Assembly (NCBI GenBank): GCA_031263945.1
Contig: JAISEW010000121.1
Span: 1-8,338 of the forward strand
Direction of reading: 5' to 3'
DNA length: 8,338 bases
Source of the DNA: Gracilibacteraceae bacterium
GTDB lineage: Bacteria; Bacillota; Desulfitobacteriia; Desulfitobacteriales; Syntrophobotulaceae
In this document: positions 1-6,707 of the stretch, piece by piece
Numbering within the stretch: position 1 is the stretch's first letter
Layout of the letters: each line of letters starts with the position of its first letter
The notes under the pieces: model-generated
What the model was told of the DNA's origin: nothing
The model's database searches: none
What the model saw: the letters and a program-made list of their open reading frames with translations, nothing else
Position numbers and translations under genes: made by a program

Positions 1-236
1 CCAAGATAGCTTGAAAGCTGAAAATCGAGAGCGTTGGGGCCGTTCCTTACGATTTTGGCGTATTTTATGTTGTCACAGAGTTCGTGAATGGTGGCGATAG
101 TGTCCGCGTCGTTATCAGAATAGAACAAAACGATATCATCTTGTTCCGACTGCGATTTGATCCCTTTTAGTCCGCCGATGTGGACGTTTTCAAAGTCTAC
201 TAAAAATATACGTTTCAATTTTATAAAACCCACCAT
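1..236 (-). CDS. PIN/NYN-like domain protein, 3' end cut by window edge
   Basis: An open frame reads leftward off the window, giving 78 codons plus two bases. The protein begins MVGFIKLKRIFLVDFENVHI, and the stretch FLVDFENV, with its early Asp and Glu-Asn after a hydrophobic strand, is typical of the first strand and acidic metal-binding site of PIN/NYN-like nuclease folds. Further acidic residues follow in LFYSDNDADT (about residues 38-47), and NGPNALDFQL near residues 65-74 resembles the second conserved acidic patch, so an RNA-directed nuclease role is inferred. The start is uncertain. ATG at 236 is the only ATG, but a TTG at 218 would give M-KRIFLVDFENV, closer to family starts, with GGTGGG about 10 bases upstream. 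An in-frame stop near 287 limits upstream extension. The gene lies in the same direction as the fab operon but after a 222-base gap of repeat-like DNA, so I treat it as a separate unit. The fold call is fairly confident; the substrate is unknown. Confidence 0.7.
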   Translation of the reverse strand, partial: MVGFIKLKRIFLVDFENVHIGGLKGIKSQSEQDDIVLFYSDNDADTIATIHELCDNIKYAKIVRNGPNALDFQLSSYL

Positions 237-244
237 CTGTTTGC

Positions 245-271
245 ATATTTTCGCTTTTCCTTGGAAAATAT
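245..271. promoter_or_regulatory. Inverted repeat just upstream of the PIN-like gene
   Basis: Arms ATATTTTC (245-252) and GAAAATAT (264-271) are perfect inverted copies around an 11-base spacer. Nested in it is a second perfect palindrome, TTTTCC-TT-GGAAAA (255-268), and a 10-base palindrome CCAATATTGG (274-283) lies just beyond. The cluster is AT-rich and sits directly upstream of the leftward PIN-like gene, where an operator or promoter would be expected. No clear -35/-10 pair was found, so its role is only inferred. Confidence 0.3.
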
Positions 272-290
272 TACCAATATTGGGTCAGAC

Positions 291-345
291 GTCGGGACGC
301 TGTCCCCTACAAGGCCGTCCACCGCCCTTACCGTTGGCGGCATTA
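291..345. repeat. GC-rich double hairpin, possible interspersed intergenic repeat
   Basis: Two short stem-loops stand close together: GGGAC-GCT-GTCCC (294-306) and CCGCC-N9-GGCGG (322-340). The sequence has no coding frame on either strand and looks like the short GC-rich palindromic modules scattered between genes in many bacteria. Only one copy is present in the window, so repetition across the genome is inferred. Confidence 0.3.
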
Positions 346-369
346 CCATAACATCGTGACGGGGAGTGG

Positions 370-390
370 ATTCCGGCATGAAGCCGGAAT
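370..390. repeat. Perfect 8-bp hairpin ATTCCGGC / GCCGGAAT
   Basis: The arms 370-377 and 383-390 are perfect complements around the 5-base loop ATGAA, followed by GACGG. The 'attccggc...gccggaat-gacg' pattern recurs between genes in many bacterial genomes, as I remember it. It lies 69 bases past the fabZ stop in the operon's direction but has no following T-run, so it is not a standard intrinsic terminator. It could still protect the 3' end of the fab transcript. Confidence 0.5.
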
Positions 391-408
391 GACGGAGGAA
401 GTCCCCAT

Positions 409-455
409 TCTCTCAACTCTCCACTCTCCTCTCTCAACTCTCAACTCCTCTCCCG
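409..455. repeat. CT-rich degenerate tandem repeat
   Basis: This is a purine/pyrimidine-skewed run built from variants of CTCTCAACT and CTCCACTCT, with CTCAACTCT present in several imperfect copies. It starts immediately after the fabZ stop codon in the operon's direction. It encodes nothing recognisable. Such runs are typical of slipped-strand-prone intergenic repeats; a role is not evident. Confidence 0.5.
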
Positions 456-458
456 TTA

Positions 459-962
459 TCAGTTTTTTATCAGGGCAAAGGAGAAATCAGCGGTGACGCA
501 CAGGATCTCGCCGACCCAGCCTTTGCCGGAAGCGAAAAAAAACGGGCTTTTCGCTTTGGTGATGACGCTTTCGACGCGCAGGGTGTCGCCGGGGGTGACG
601 CTGTGGCGGAACCGCACTTTTTCCAAGCCGGTAAATAATGGAAGTATGGACTCGTTTTGAATGTCGGGCAGCGTCATGCCGCGCAGTTGTTCGGTCGCCA
701 GCCGATCCAGACTGGTCTCTTTCGGGGCAAAACGGGCGATGGTCTCCGGGTCGGCCGCCAGCACCCCCGTCGTCTGGGCCAGCATTTCACACAGGATCAC
801 GCCGGGCACCACGGGATAAACCGGAAAATGCCCGCGCAAAAACCACTCGTCGCCGCGAATATGGCAAAGGCCGTGCGCCACGCCGCCGCGGACTTCCGCC
901 TCGTCGACCAGCAGCATGGCGTCACGGTGGGGCAGGATGCCCATCAGTTCCTCTCTGTTCAT
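459..962 (-). CDS. fabZ: 3-hydroxyacyl-ACP dehydratase (FabZ family)
   Basis: This hot-dog-fold enzyme removes water from 3-hydroxyacyl-ACP to give trans-2-enoyl-ACP in cytosolic fatty-acid elongation. The protein is 167 aa and starts MNREELMGILPHR, a normal family start; LPHRDAMLLVD matches the FabZ N-terminus. The catalytic motif GHFPVYPVVPGV is present with His45, and the partner acid is Glu59 in CEMLAQ. The later LFTGLEKVRFRHSVTPGDTL segment is the usual FabZ core. Between these lies an extra segment of about 30-35 residues (about 69-105, rich in charged residues), which makes the protein longer than the usual 140-150 aa. GGAAGG about 8-10 bases before the ATG is a good ribosome site. It is the last gene of the operon, 41 bases after the zinc-ribbon gene. 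FabZ is preferred over FabA because of its sequence motifs and position in the cluster. Confidence 0.93.
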   Translation of the reverse strand: MNREELMGILPHRDAMLLVDEAEVRGGVAHGLCHIRGDEWFLRGHFPVYPVVPGVILCEMLAQTTGVLAADPETIARFAPKETSLDRLATEQLRGMTLPDIQNESILPLFTGLEKVRFRHSVTPGDTLRVESVITKAKSPFFFASGKGWVGEILCVTADFSFALIKN

Positions 963-1003
963 CAGCGTTATTCCTTCCGTCGATCGCGTTTGTTAATATA
1001 ATA

Positions 1004-1945
1004 TCAGACACTCGGCAGGGAGGGCGCGTCCGGGTATGTCCGGGTTATGTTAATATCGGAGCGCAGATGCGCGCAAGTGTTTTTCACTATTCCGTCGTCA
1101 ACAGCGAACGGAGTTTCGCCGCACGAAGGCCACGCTCTTATATAGTTACCCCGTCCGTCGCCTACAATGCTGCCTACTCGGGTATAATATTCAGGCCCGT
1201 CCAAATAGAGTATCCCTTCGCTGTCAATATCAATACAGGATGCAGGGACCCTTTCCACACCCGCGATCATGACGACCACGGCCTCCAATACGCGCGTGTG
1301 GGCGGAGCAAATACGGGCCGCCTCGCCATTACCGGTCACCGCGTTAAGCACGTCCGTCAAATAATCCAAGCCGCCGGCCAGTAAAGCAACGGGGTCAAAA
1401 TTCAGCGTTATATGACCGTCAATTTGCATGGCATGATAGCGCGCCTCCCCGTTCGCAGTCACCTTGTATTGAATTGTGACCGGAACGGTTACCCCACTGA
1501 TATAACTCATTCTGCCGCGTATATTCACATAACGCTCGCCGTCAGAAGCAAGGATCGTATCCCATTGGCTGTCGGTCAGTATTTCATCCGCCAGCTCGCC
1601 GAGTTTTTGATTCGGCGACACCGATATGTCGCGCACGAGGTCAATATATCTGTTCTCATTAAGCCGCTGGAAAATAAACACCCCCGCCGCGACGAGAACG
1701 GCCAGCGCGACGGCCGCCGCGAACAGAGCCGCTGTTCGCCGATTTCCAAATTTTCCGCCGGCTGTCTTCTCATTTTGATCCGCGTTCTCATTCTGCTCCG
1801 CGTTCGCTTCCTGATCCGTGTTCGCTATGGCCGGCGTTTCCCCGCCGGATGGGATCGCTTCCTCACCAGCGGCGGTATCCGCGCCGCAATACCGGCAAAA
1901 TTTTGCCGGAGCGGAAACCTCCTTGCCACAATTTTCACAATACAT
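1004..1945 (-). CDS. Zinc-ribbon protein with one TM segment and an extracytoplasmic domain, unknown function
   Basis: The 313-aa protein opens with a double-CxxC zinc ribbon (Cys3, Cys6, Cys17, Cys20). A low-complexity Glu/Asn/Gln linker follows (about residues 40-64), then a basic NRR and one hydrophobic helix (about 71-92), then about 220 residues of soluble domain. The topology expected is a cytosolic ribbon with the large domain outside the membrane. I do not recognise the C-terminal domain; it has strand-like alternating segments (YVNIRGRMSYISGVTVPVTIQYKV) and several Cys residues. A strong ribosome site (GGGAGAGG) precedes the ATG. It lies 30 bases after fabF and 41 before fabZ, so it is almost certainly co-transcribed with them, in the slot that accB fills in streptococcal fab clusters. 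Its base composition looks more AT-rich than its fab neighbours, hinting at later insertion. No enzymatic motif of fatty-acid synthesis or biotin attachment site is visible. Confidence 0.85.
   Translation of the reverse strand: MYCENCGKEVSAPAKFCRYCGADTAAGEEAIPSGGETPAIANTDQEANAEQNENADQNEKTAGGKFGNRRTAALFAAAVALAVLVAAGVFIFQRLNENRYIDLVRDISVSPNQKLGELADEILTDSQWDTILASDGERYVNIRGRMSYISGVTVPVTIQYKVTANGEARYHAMQIDGHITLNFDPVALLAGGLDYLTDVLNAVTGNGEAARICSAHTRVLEAVVVMIAGVERVPASCIDIDSEGILYLDGPEYYTRVGSIVGDGRGNYIRAWPSCGETPFAVDDGIVKNTCAHLRSDINITRTYPDAPSLPSV
1776..1829. repeat. Three 18-bp tandem units inside the zinc-ribbon gene
   Basis: Units at 1776-1793, 1794-1811 and 1812-1829 share the core TGMTCCGYGTTC and keep the reading frame. 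On the minus strand they encode six-residue units like NTDQEA, NAEQNE and NADQNE in the linker between the zinc ribbon and the membrane helix. Such an in-frame repeat lets the linker change length without breaking the protein. Confidence 0.7.
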
Positions 1946-1975
1946 GACTTTTCCTCTCCCTATAGAAGCGCATCC

Positions 1976-3211
1976 TCACTCTATCTTAGTAAAAGCAAGG
2001 CAAACATTATGCCCGCCGAACCCGAGCGAAACGGACAGGGCCATATCGACTTCCTGCCGCCGCGCCGTCAGCGGCACATAATCCAGATCGCACTCCGGGT
2101 CAGGCTCGCGCAGGCCGATGGTGGGAGGGAGCAGGCCGCCGCGCAGAGCGAGAATGGCGGCGATAGCCTCTACCGCGCCGGCCGCGCCCAGCATATGCCC
2201 GATCATGGATTTGCTGGAACTGACGGGCGTCCGCCGCGCCCGTTCCTCGCCCAGCGCCAGTTTGATCGCCAAGGTCTCGGTCGTATCGTTGATGGGCGTC
2301 CCCGTGCCGTGCGCGTTGATATACAGGCTGGTTCCCTCATCCCGGCCTGTCTCGGCCAGCGCCGCTTTGATCGCCCGGGCCGGGCCGCTGCCGTCCGGAT
2401 TCGGGGCGGTGATATGGTAGGCGTCGCAAGTGGTGCCGTATCCGGCCAGTTCCGCGTAGATCTTCGCGCCGCGCGCTTTGGCGTGTTCGTATTCCTCCAA
2501 AACGACCATCCCGGCCCCTTCGCCCATGACGAACCCGGCCCGCCGCCGGTCAAAGGGCAGAGACGCGGCTTCCGGGTCGCCGCTGGTGGTGAGGGCCGTC
2601 ATATTGAGAAACCCGGTCACGCCCACCGGCTCGATCGCCGCCTCGGAGCCGCCGGCCAAAATCGCGTCGGCGTAACCGTGTTTTATGGCGCGGTAAGCTT
2701 CGCCCAGCGTGTGGGAACTGGTGGCGCAGGCCGTGACGTTCGTCAGGCAGGAGCCCAGCGCGTGATAGCGGATCGCCAGGATGCCCGCCGCCATATTGGG
2801 GATCAGCATCGGGATAAACAGGGGCGACACGCGGCGCGCGCCTTTGTAATAGTATTTTTCACATTCGCCGGTAATCGTTTTCAGGCCGCCGATACCGGAA
2901 CCTGTATAGACCGCGAAGCGCTCCGGGTCGATCTGTCCGGCCAGCCCGCTGTCGTCCATCGCTTCCGCGGCCGCGGCTATGGCGTAATGGGTGAACGGAT
3001 CGCTGCGGCGGGCCGATTTGGCGTCCATATAATTGAGAGGGTCAAAGCCTTTTAATTCCGCCGCTAATGAGGCCTTATAGCCGGGCGGCAGCTCAAAATG
3101 GGTAATGGGGCCGATGCCGCTCTGCCCCGCCGTCAGCGCCTCCCAATAGGCGGGCGCGGTGTTGCCGATCGGGGTGATGGCGCCGATGCCGGTAATAACT
3201 GTTCTTCTCAT
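1976..3211 (-). CDS. fabF: 3-oxoacyl-ACP synthase II (FabF)
   Basis: The elongating ketosynthase condenses malonyl-ACP with acyl-ACP. At 411 aa it has the normal family length. The Cys-His-His triad is complete: Cys162 in NVTACATSS, His301 in NAHGTGTPIND and His339 in SKSMIGHMLGAAGA, with the conserved Lys334. RRAGFVMGEGAGMVVLEE (about 223-240) and the C-terminal SLGFGGHNVCL are also standard. MRRTVITGIGAITPIGN is a typical FabF start. The ribosome site AAGGAG overlaps the fabG stop codon (TAAGGAG), and the genes are 9 bases apart, so translation is probably coupled. FabF rather than FabB is favoured by length, motif context and its position after fabG. No key residue is missing. Confidence 0.97.
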   Translation of the reverse strand: MRRTVITGIGAITPIGNTAPAYWEALTAGQSGIGPITHFELPPGYKASLAAELKGFDPLNYMDAKSARRSDPFTHYAIAAAAEAMDDSGLAGQIDPERFAVYTGSGIGGLKTITGECEKYYYKGARRVSPLFIPMLIPNMAAGILAIRYHALGSCLTNVTACATSSHTLGEAYRAIKHGYADAILAGGSEAAIEPVGVTGFLNMTALTTSGDPEAASLPFDRRRAGFVMGEGAGMVVLEEYEHAKARGAKIYAELAGYGTTCDAYHITAPNPDGSGPARAIKAALAETGRDEGTSLYINAHGTGTPINDTTETLAIKLALGEERARRTPVSSSKSMIGHMLGAAGAVEAIAAILALRGGLLPPTIGLREPDPECDLDYVPLTARRQEVDMALSVSLGFGGHNVCLAFTKIE

Positions 3212-3220
3212 AACGACTCC

Positions 3221-3949
3221 TTACATGGCCAGTCCGCCGTCAACGCGGACGACCTCACCTGTGATGTAATCAGCGCCCGGCCCGGCCAGGAAAGCGACCG
3301 CCGCCGCTACGTCCTCCGGCTGACCAAAGCGTTTTAAGGGGATGAATTCCAATATTTGGTCTTTGCGGGACAGCGTGGCCGTCATGTCCGTCTCGATCAG
3401 ACCGGGGGCGACCGCGTTGCAGGTGACGCCCCGCCCGGCGAATTCCTTGGCCGTCGCCAGCGTCAGGCCGATCAGGCCGGCTTTGGCCGCCGAATAGTTG
3501 GTCTGGCCGGCGTTGCCGTGCAGGCCGGCCACGGAAGTTATATTGATGATCCGCCCGCTCCGTTTCTTGAGAAAACCCGGCGCGCAATATTTCATCATAT
3601 TCCAGGCGCCTTTGAGGTTCGTGTCCAGCACGGCGTCAAAGGATTCCTCCTTCATGAGGGCCATGAGACCGTCGCGAATGATGCCGGCGTTGTTGACGAG
3701 GATATCAGCGTCGCCCAGGTCGGCCCGGACGGCTTCCACCACGTTTTTACAGTCTTCGGTCAAAGAGACATCGCAGCGGTAAGCCCGGACGTCCGCCTCG
3801 CCGGCTTCCTGGCACACCGCCGCCGCTGCTTCCTCCGCCGTCCGGTAGATCAGGGCCACTTTCGCCCCGAGCGCCGCCAGACGCAAGACGACCGCCCGGC
3901 CGATCCCGCGGGATCCCCCCGTGACCAAAGCTATTTTTCCGTTAAGCAT
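3221..3949 (-). CDS. fabG: 3-oxoacyl-ACP reductase (FabG)
   Basis: This NADPH-dependent short-chain dehydrogenase reduces 3-oxoacyl-ACP to 3-hydroxyacyl-ACP. At 242 aa it is of family length. The Rossmann motif TGGSRGIG is at residues 10-17 and NNAG at 86-89. The catalytic set Asn111, Ser139, Tyr152 and Lys156 (NYSAAKAG) is complete. The end, ITGEVVRVDGGLAM, is classic for FabG. The start has a near-perfect ribosome site, AGGAGG, 5 bases before the ATG. A 49-base gap with a small hairpin separates it from fabD; this is the widest gap in the operon. Its place between fabD and fabF excludes most other SDR functions. Confidence 0.97.
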   Translation of the reverse strand: MLNGKIALVTGGSRGIGRAVVLRLAALGAKVALIYRTAEEAAAAVCQEAGEADVRAYRCDVSLTEDCKNVVEAVRADLGDADILVNNAGIIRDGLMALMKEESFDAVLDTNLKGAWNMMKYCAPGFLKKRSGRIINITSVAGLHGNAGQTNYSAAKAGLIGLTLATAKEFAGRGVTCNAVAPGLIETDMTATLSRKDQILEFIPLKRFGQPEDVAAAVAFLAGPGADYITGEVVRVDGGLAM

Positions 3950-3967
3950 ATTTTCCTCCTATATCTA

Positions 3968-3986
3968 AATGGCTTTATCTGCCATT
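3968..3986 (-). other. Intercistronic stem-loop between fabD and fabG
   Basis: AATGGC and GCCATT form a perfect 6-bp stem with a 7-base loop, about 8 bases upstream of the fabG ribosome site. There is no T-run, so it is not a terminator. It may influence RNA processing or translation initiation of fabG; that is inference. Confidence 0.4.
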
Positions 3987-3998
3987 AATTACTATGTT

Positions 3999-4907
3999 TC
4001 ACATTAACTCTGTGATTTGGGCCAGGGTCGCGGCGTCTTGGACGTTCAAAACCCGCGTCTCCGGGCTGATTTTACGCAAAAACCCGCTCAAAGTCTTACC
4101 CGGTCCCACCTCGATAAAAGTGTCGGCGCCGGCGGCCAGCATATGGCGCACGCTTTCCTCCCAGCGCACCGGATGGTCGATCTGGCTGCCCAGGCAGTCC
4201 GGACCGTCCGCGCCGTAGGGCTCCGCCGTGCGGTTGGCGTAAACCGGGATCCGGGGCGCCGCGAAAACAGCCGCGGCCGCTTCCACGCGAAAAGCGGCCG
4301 CGGCCGGCGCCATCAAAGGCGAATGAAAAGCGGCGCTGACCGCGAGCGGCATCGTCCGCCCGCCGGCGGCTTTGACCTCGGCGCTGAAATCCGGGAAGGC
4401 GGCGGCGAGGCCGGAAACGGCCGTTTGGCCGGGGCAGTTATAGTTGGCCGGGTATACATCGGGGTGGCGGCGGCAAATATCGTCCACTTGCGCGGCCGTA
4501 AGGCGCAGGACGGCCAGCATGCCGTTCGGCGGGCCGGCGGCCGCGGCCTGCATGAGTTCGCCGCGGCGGCAAACCAAACGGAATCCGTCGGCCAAAGAAA
4601 GCGCGCCGGCGAAAACCAGCGCCGGCAATTCGCCCAGCGAAAACCCGGCGGCCATGCGGGCCTCGGCGCCGGCCGCCCGCGCGGCCTCCGCCGCGGCCAG
4701 ATCCACGCAAAAAAGACAGGGTTGGGCGTTGACGGTTTCGGTCAGCTCCGCCGCCGGCCCGTTAAAACAGAGCTCCATAAGGCCGGGCCGCTCCGCCTCC
4801 GCTTGCTCAAACACCGCGCGGGCGGCGGAACTCGTTTCATATAGTTCCCGCCCCATGCCCGGATATTGCGCGCCCTGTCCGGCAAAAAGCAGCGCTATCG
4901 CAGCCAT
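3999..4907 (-). CDS. fabD: Malonyl-CoA:ACP transacylase (FabD)
   Basis: FabD moves malonate from CoA to ACP and so feeds every elongation step. The protein is 302 aa, normal for the family. FAGQGAQYPGMG (about 8-19) supplies the oxyanion-hole Gln11. The nucleophile is Ser90 in GFSLGE, Arg115 (RRGELMQ) should bind the malonyl carboxylate, and His195 in AFHSPLM is the base. The Phe in GFSLGE replaces the His of the common GHSLGE form but leaves the GxSxG elbow intact. IEVGPGKTLSGF near residues 266-277 is the usual C-terminal signature. The start codon lies inside the end of fabK (13-base overlap), which indicates translational coupling. The gene is very GC- and Ala-rich compared with the rest. 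Confidence 0.96.
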   Translation of the reverse strand: MAAIALLFAGQGAQYPGMGRELYETSSAARAVFEQAEAERPGLMELCFNGPAAELTETVNAQPCLFCVDLAAAEAARAAGAEARMAAGFSLGELPALVFAGALSLADGFRLVCRRGELMQAAAAGPPNGMLAVLRLTAAQVDDICRRHPDVYPANYNCPGQTAVSGLAAAFPDFSAEVKAAGGRTMPLAVSAAFHSPLMAPAAAAFRVEAAAAVFAAPRIPVYANRTAEPYGADGPDCLGSQIDHPVRWEESVRHMLAAGADTFIEVGPGKTLSGFLRKISPETRVLNVQDAATLAQITELM

Positions 4908-5842
4908 CGGCCCGCTCCCGCCAAAACATCCCGCGTCTCGGCCATGATTTCCAGGATTATCTCGGCGGCGGTCTGCTCTTTATGCACGAGACCGGCGATC
5001 TGGCCGGCGAGAAAACAACCGTTTTTTTCGTCGCCTTCGACAGCCGCCAGACGCAAGGCGCCCACGGCCCGCTGTTCCAGTTCTTCGTCGCTGATGTCCG
5101 CCGACAGCTCGGCGGAAAAATACTTGCGGGAAAAAGCGTTTTTTAGGCTGCGCACCGTGTGCCCCAGGCGCTTGCCGGTCGTGACCGTGCCGATATCACT
5201 CGCTTTTATGACCATATTTTTGTAATTCTGGTGAATATTGCATTCGCGGGCGACCAAAAAACGCGTGCCCAATTGCACGCCTTGCGCCCCCAGCATCAGA
5301 GCGGCCGCCACTCCCCGGCCGTCGCCTATGCCCCCGGCCGCCAGCACCGGCACGTCCGCCGCGTCGCAAACCTGAGGCACCAAAGCCATCGTCGTCAAAT
5401 CGCCGATATGTCCGCCGCTCTCGCAGCCCTCGGCCACCACGGCCACGGCGCCGGCCCGGACCATGAGCCGGGTCATGGCCACCGAGGCCACCACGGGAAT
5501 GACCTTGACGCCGGCGGCCTGCCATTCTTTCATGTATTTAGCCGGGTTGCCGGCGCCGGTGGTGACCACGGCCACTTTTTCCTCGGCGACGCACTGCGCC
5601 ACTTCCGCGGCGTGCGGGCTCATGAGCATGATGTTGACGCCGAACGGTTTATCCGTCAGCGTCCGGGCCCGGCGGACCTGCTCGCGCACATATTCGGCGC
5701 CGGCGTTCATGGCGGAGATGATCCCCAGCCCGCCCGCGGCGGAAACAGCCGCCGCCAGCCCGGATTCCGACACCCAGGCCATGCCGCCCTGGAAAACGGG
5801 ATATTCGATCCCCAATAAATCGCATAAAGGAGTTTTTATCAT
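4895..5842 (-). CDS. fabK: Enoyl-ACP reductase II, FMN-dependent (FabK)
   Basis: FabK reduces trans-2-enoyl-ACP with NAD(P)H and FMN in a TIM-barrel of the nitronate-monooxygenase superfamily. It is unrelated to FabI and is not inhibited by triclosan in known members. Using the ATG at 5842 the protein is 315 aa and begins MIKTPLCDLLGIEYPVFQGG, the standard family start. A longer TTG-started version from 5884 would overlap acpP by 32 bases and adds only non-conserved residues. The catalytic His145 is in EGCESGGHIGDL, and AAGGIGDGRGVAAALMLGAQGVQLGTRF carries the phosphate-binding region. It starts 10 bases after the acpP stop and overlaps fabD. Nitronate monooxygenase is the alternative reading, but the operon context makes FabK nearly certain. 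Confidence 0.95.
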   Translation of the reverse strand: MIKTPLCDLLGIEYPVFQGGMAWVSESGLAAAVSAAGGLGIISAMNAGAEYVREQVRRARTLTDKPFGVNIMLMSPHAAEVAQCVAEEKVAVVTTGAGNPAKYMKEWQAAGVKVIPVVASVAMTRLMVRAGAVAVVAEGCESGGHIGDLTTMALVPQVCDAADVPVLAAGGIGDGRGVAAALMLGAQGVQLGTRFLVARECNIHQNYKNMVIKASDIGTVTTGKRLGHTVRSLKNAFSRKYFSAELSADISDEELEQRAVGALRLAAVEGDEKNGCFLAGQIAGLVHKEQTAAEIILEIMAETRDVLAGAGRWLR

Positions 5843-5852
5843 AACGGCGTTT

Positions 5853-6197
5853 TCAGTCCTTGCCGTCGTCGGCCGGCTTCCCAAAAGCGTCCCAGTCGAT
5901 CTCGCTCAGTTTTATCCCCAGTTTTTCCTCCAGCCGCGCGGCCAGCTCCGCGTCAGTCTTAGCCATTTCCTGCTGTTCCACCACTCTCGCCTCAATAAAG
6001 GATACGAGTTCCGCCACGGTGGCCACTCTCTCCGTCAGCTCCACCTCAAACCCGAGTACGTCTTCCGCCTCGATCAGTATTTCCACCGTGTCCAGCGAAT
6101 CGATCCCCAGAGACTCAAACGTCGTTTCGAGGGTTATTTCCGCTTCGTCGCAATCGCAGTGCTTCGCCAGTAAAGAAACCAGTTTCTCAAAAACCAT
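5853..6197 (-). CDS. acpP: Acyl carrier protein with long C-terminal extension
   Basis: This is the small acidic carrier that holds the growing chain on a 4'-phosphopantetheine arm. The attachment site is Ser34 in GIDSLDTVE, and residues 1-72 match a complete four-helix ACP, ending at about FIEARV. The protein is 114 aa, whereas most bacterial ACPs are 75-80 aa. The extra 40 or so residues (EQQEMAKTDAELAARLEEKL, then a tail with DWDAFGKPADDGKD) are charged and predicted mostly helical. Two Cys residues (14 and 16) in helix I are unusual for an ACP. A strong GGAGG site precedes the ATG, and the gene starts 18 bases after fabT. The frame is intact to a stop just before fabK, and the extension does not result from a visible frameshift. 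The ACP call is firm; the role of the tail is unknown. Confidence 0.95.
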   Translation of the reverse strand: MVFEKLVSLLAKHCDCDEAEITLETTFESLGIDSLDTVEILIEAEDVLGFEVELTERVATVAELVSFIEARVVEQQEMAKTDAELAARLEEKLGIKLSEIDWDAFGKPADDGKD

Positions 6198-6215
6198 TGT
6201 ATTTTCCTCCGCTCA

Positions 6216-6686
6216 TTAATTTCCGATATTTTGGACAAAAACCTCGTTCATTTTACTGATGCCCCTCACAAGGCAGTCGCTCTCCTCCGGCGAAAACGCG
6301 CGACTCATCTCGCTTATCAGGTAACGCTGGAAGTACATGAGGTAGGCGTCGATTTTTTCCCCCTCCTTCGTCAAATACACACATACCACCCTCCCGTCCG
6401 TCGGGTGACTCGACTTGCGCACGAATCCTTTTTTTTCCAGCTTATTCACGGCTACGGTGGCTGACGGGCGGGATATGTTGAGTTTTTCCGCAAGCCGACC
6501 GACGGTGACGCCTTCCGCGCCGCTGCCTTTAACGGCGTGGATCAGCAGCACGTCATGCAGAGACAGGGCGATACGCGGGTTGCGGCGCAGAGTTTTTTCT
6601 TCCAGGCGCAGAAGATTGAGGTAAAAATCGGTCAACAATTCGTTGAACGAGGCGATCGTTTGCTCCATCCGCTCCATCTGCTCCAT
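6216..6686 (-). CDS. fabT: MarR-family regulator of fatty-acid synthesis (FabT-like)
   Basis: This 156-aa winged-helix protein is the first gene of the fab operon, as fabT is in streptococci. The DNA-binding domain lies at about residues 41-104: TVGRLAEKLNISRPSATVAVNKLEKKG is the helix-turn-helix and PTDGRVVCVYLT the wing with its conserved Asp-x-Arg. Flanking helices (10-35 and 108-152) should form the dimer interface. Known FabT represses fab genes with long-chain acyl-ACP as co-repressor; that is carried over here by position. I chose the ATG at 6686 because GGAGG lies 8 bases upstream; a GTG at 6704 would add six residues but falls inside that ribosome site. The first codons contain three 9-base repeats (ATGGAGCRG), giving three in-frame ATGs. 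It probably controls its own promoter through the palindrome just upstream. Confidence 0.85.
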   Translation of the reverse strand: MEQMERMEQTIASFNELLTDFYLNLLRLEEKTLRRNPRIALSLHDVLLIHAVKGSGAEGVTVGRLAEKLNISRPSATVAVNKLEKKGFVRKSSHPTDGRVVCVYLTKEGEKIDAYLMYFQRYLISEMSRAFSPEESDCLVRGISKMNEVFVQNIGN

Positions 6687-6707
6687 CTGCTTTCCCTCCG
6701 GCACAAC

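Noticed and set aside
366..396. Intrinsic terminator of the fab operon
   Set aside because: The hairpin is strong but is not followed by a T-run in the operon's direction.
638..1384. A 248-codon plus-strand frame opposite fabZ
   Set aside because: Antisense shadow of fabZ and the zinc-ribbon gene, Arg/Ala/Pro-rich with no ribosome site or recognised domain.
1412..3055. A 547-codon open frame on the plus strand opposite fabF and the zinc-ribbon gene
   Set aside because: It is antisense to two well-supported genes, has low-complexity Arg/Gly/Pro-rich content, and no family motif; such frames arise from GC-rich codon usage.
5843..5884. A TTG-initiated N-terminal extension of FabK
   Set aside because: It overlaps the end of acpP, adds non-conserved residues, and the ATG at 5842 gives the standard family N-terminus.
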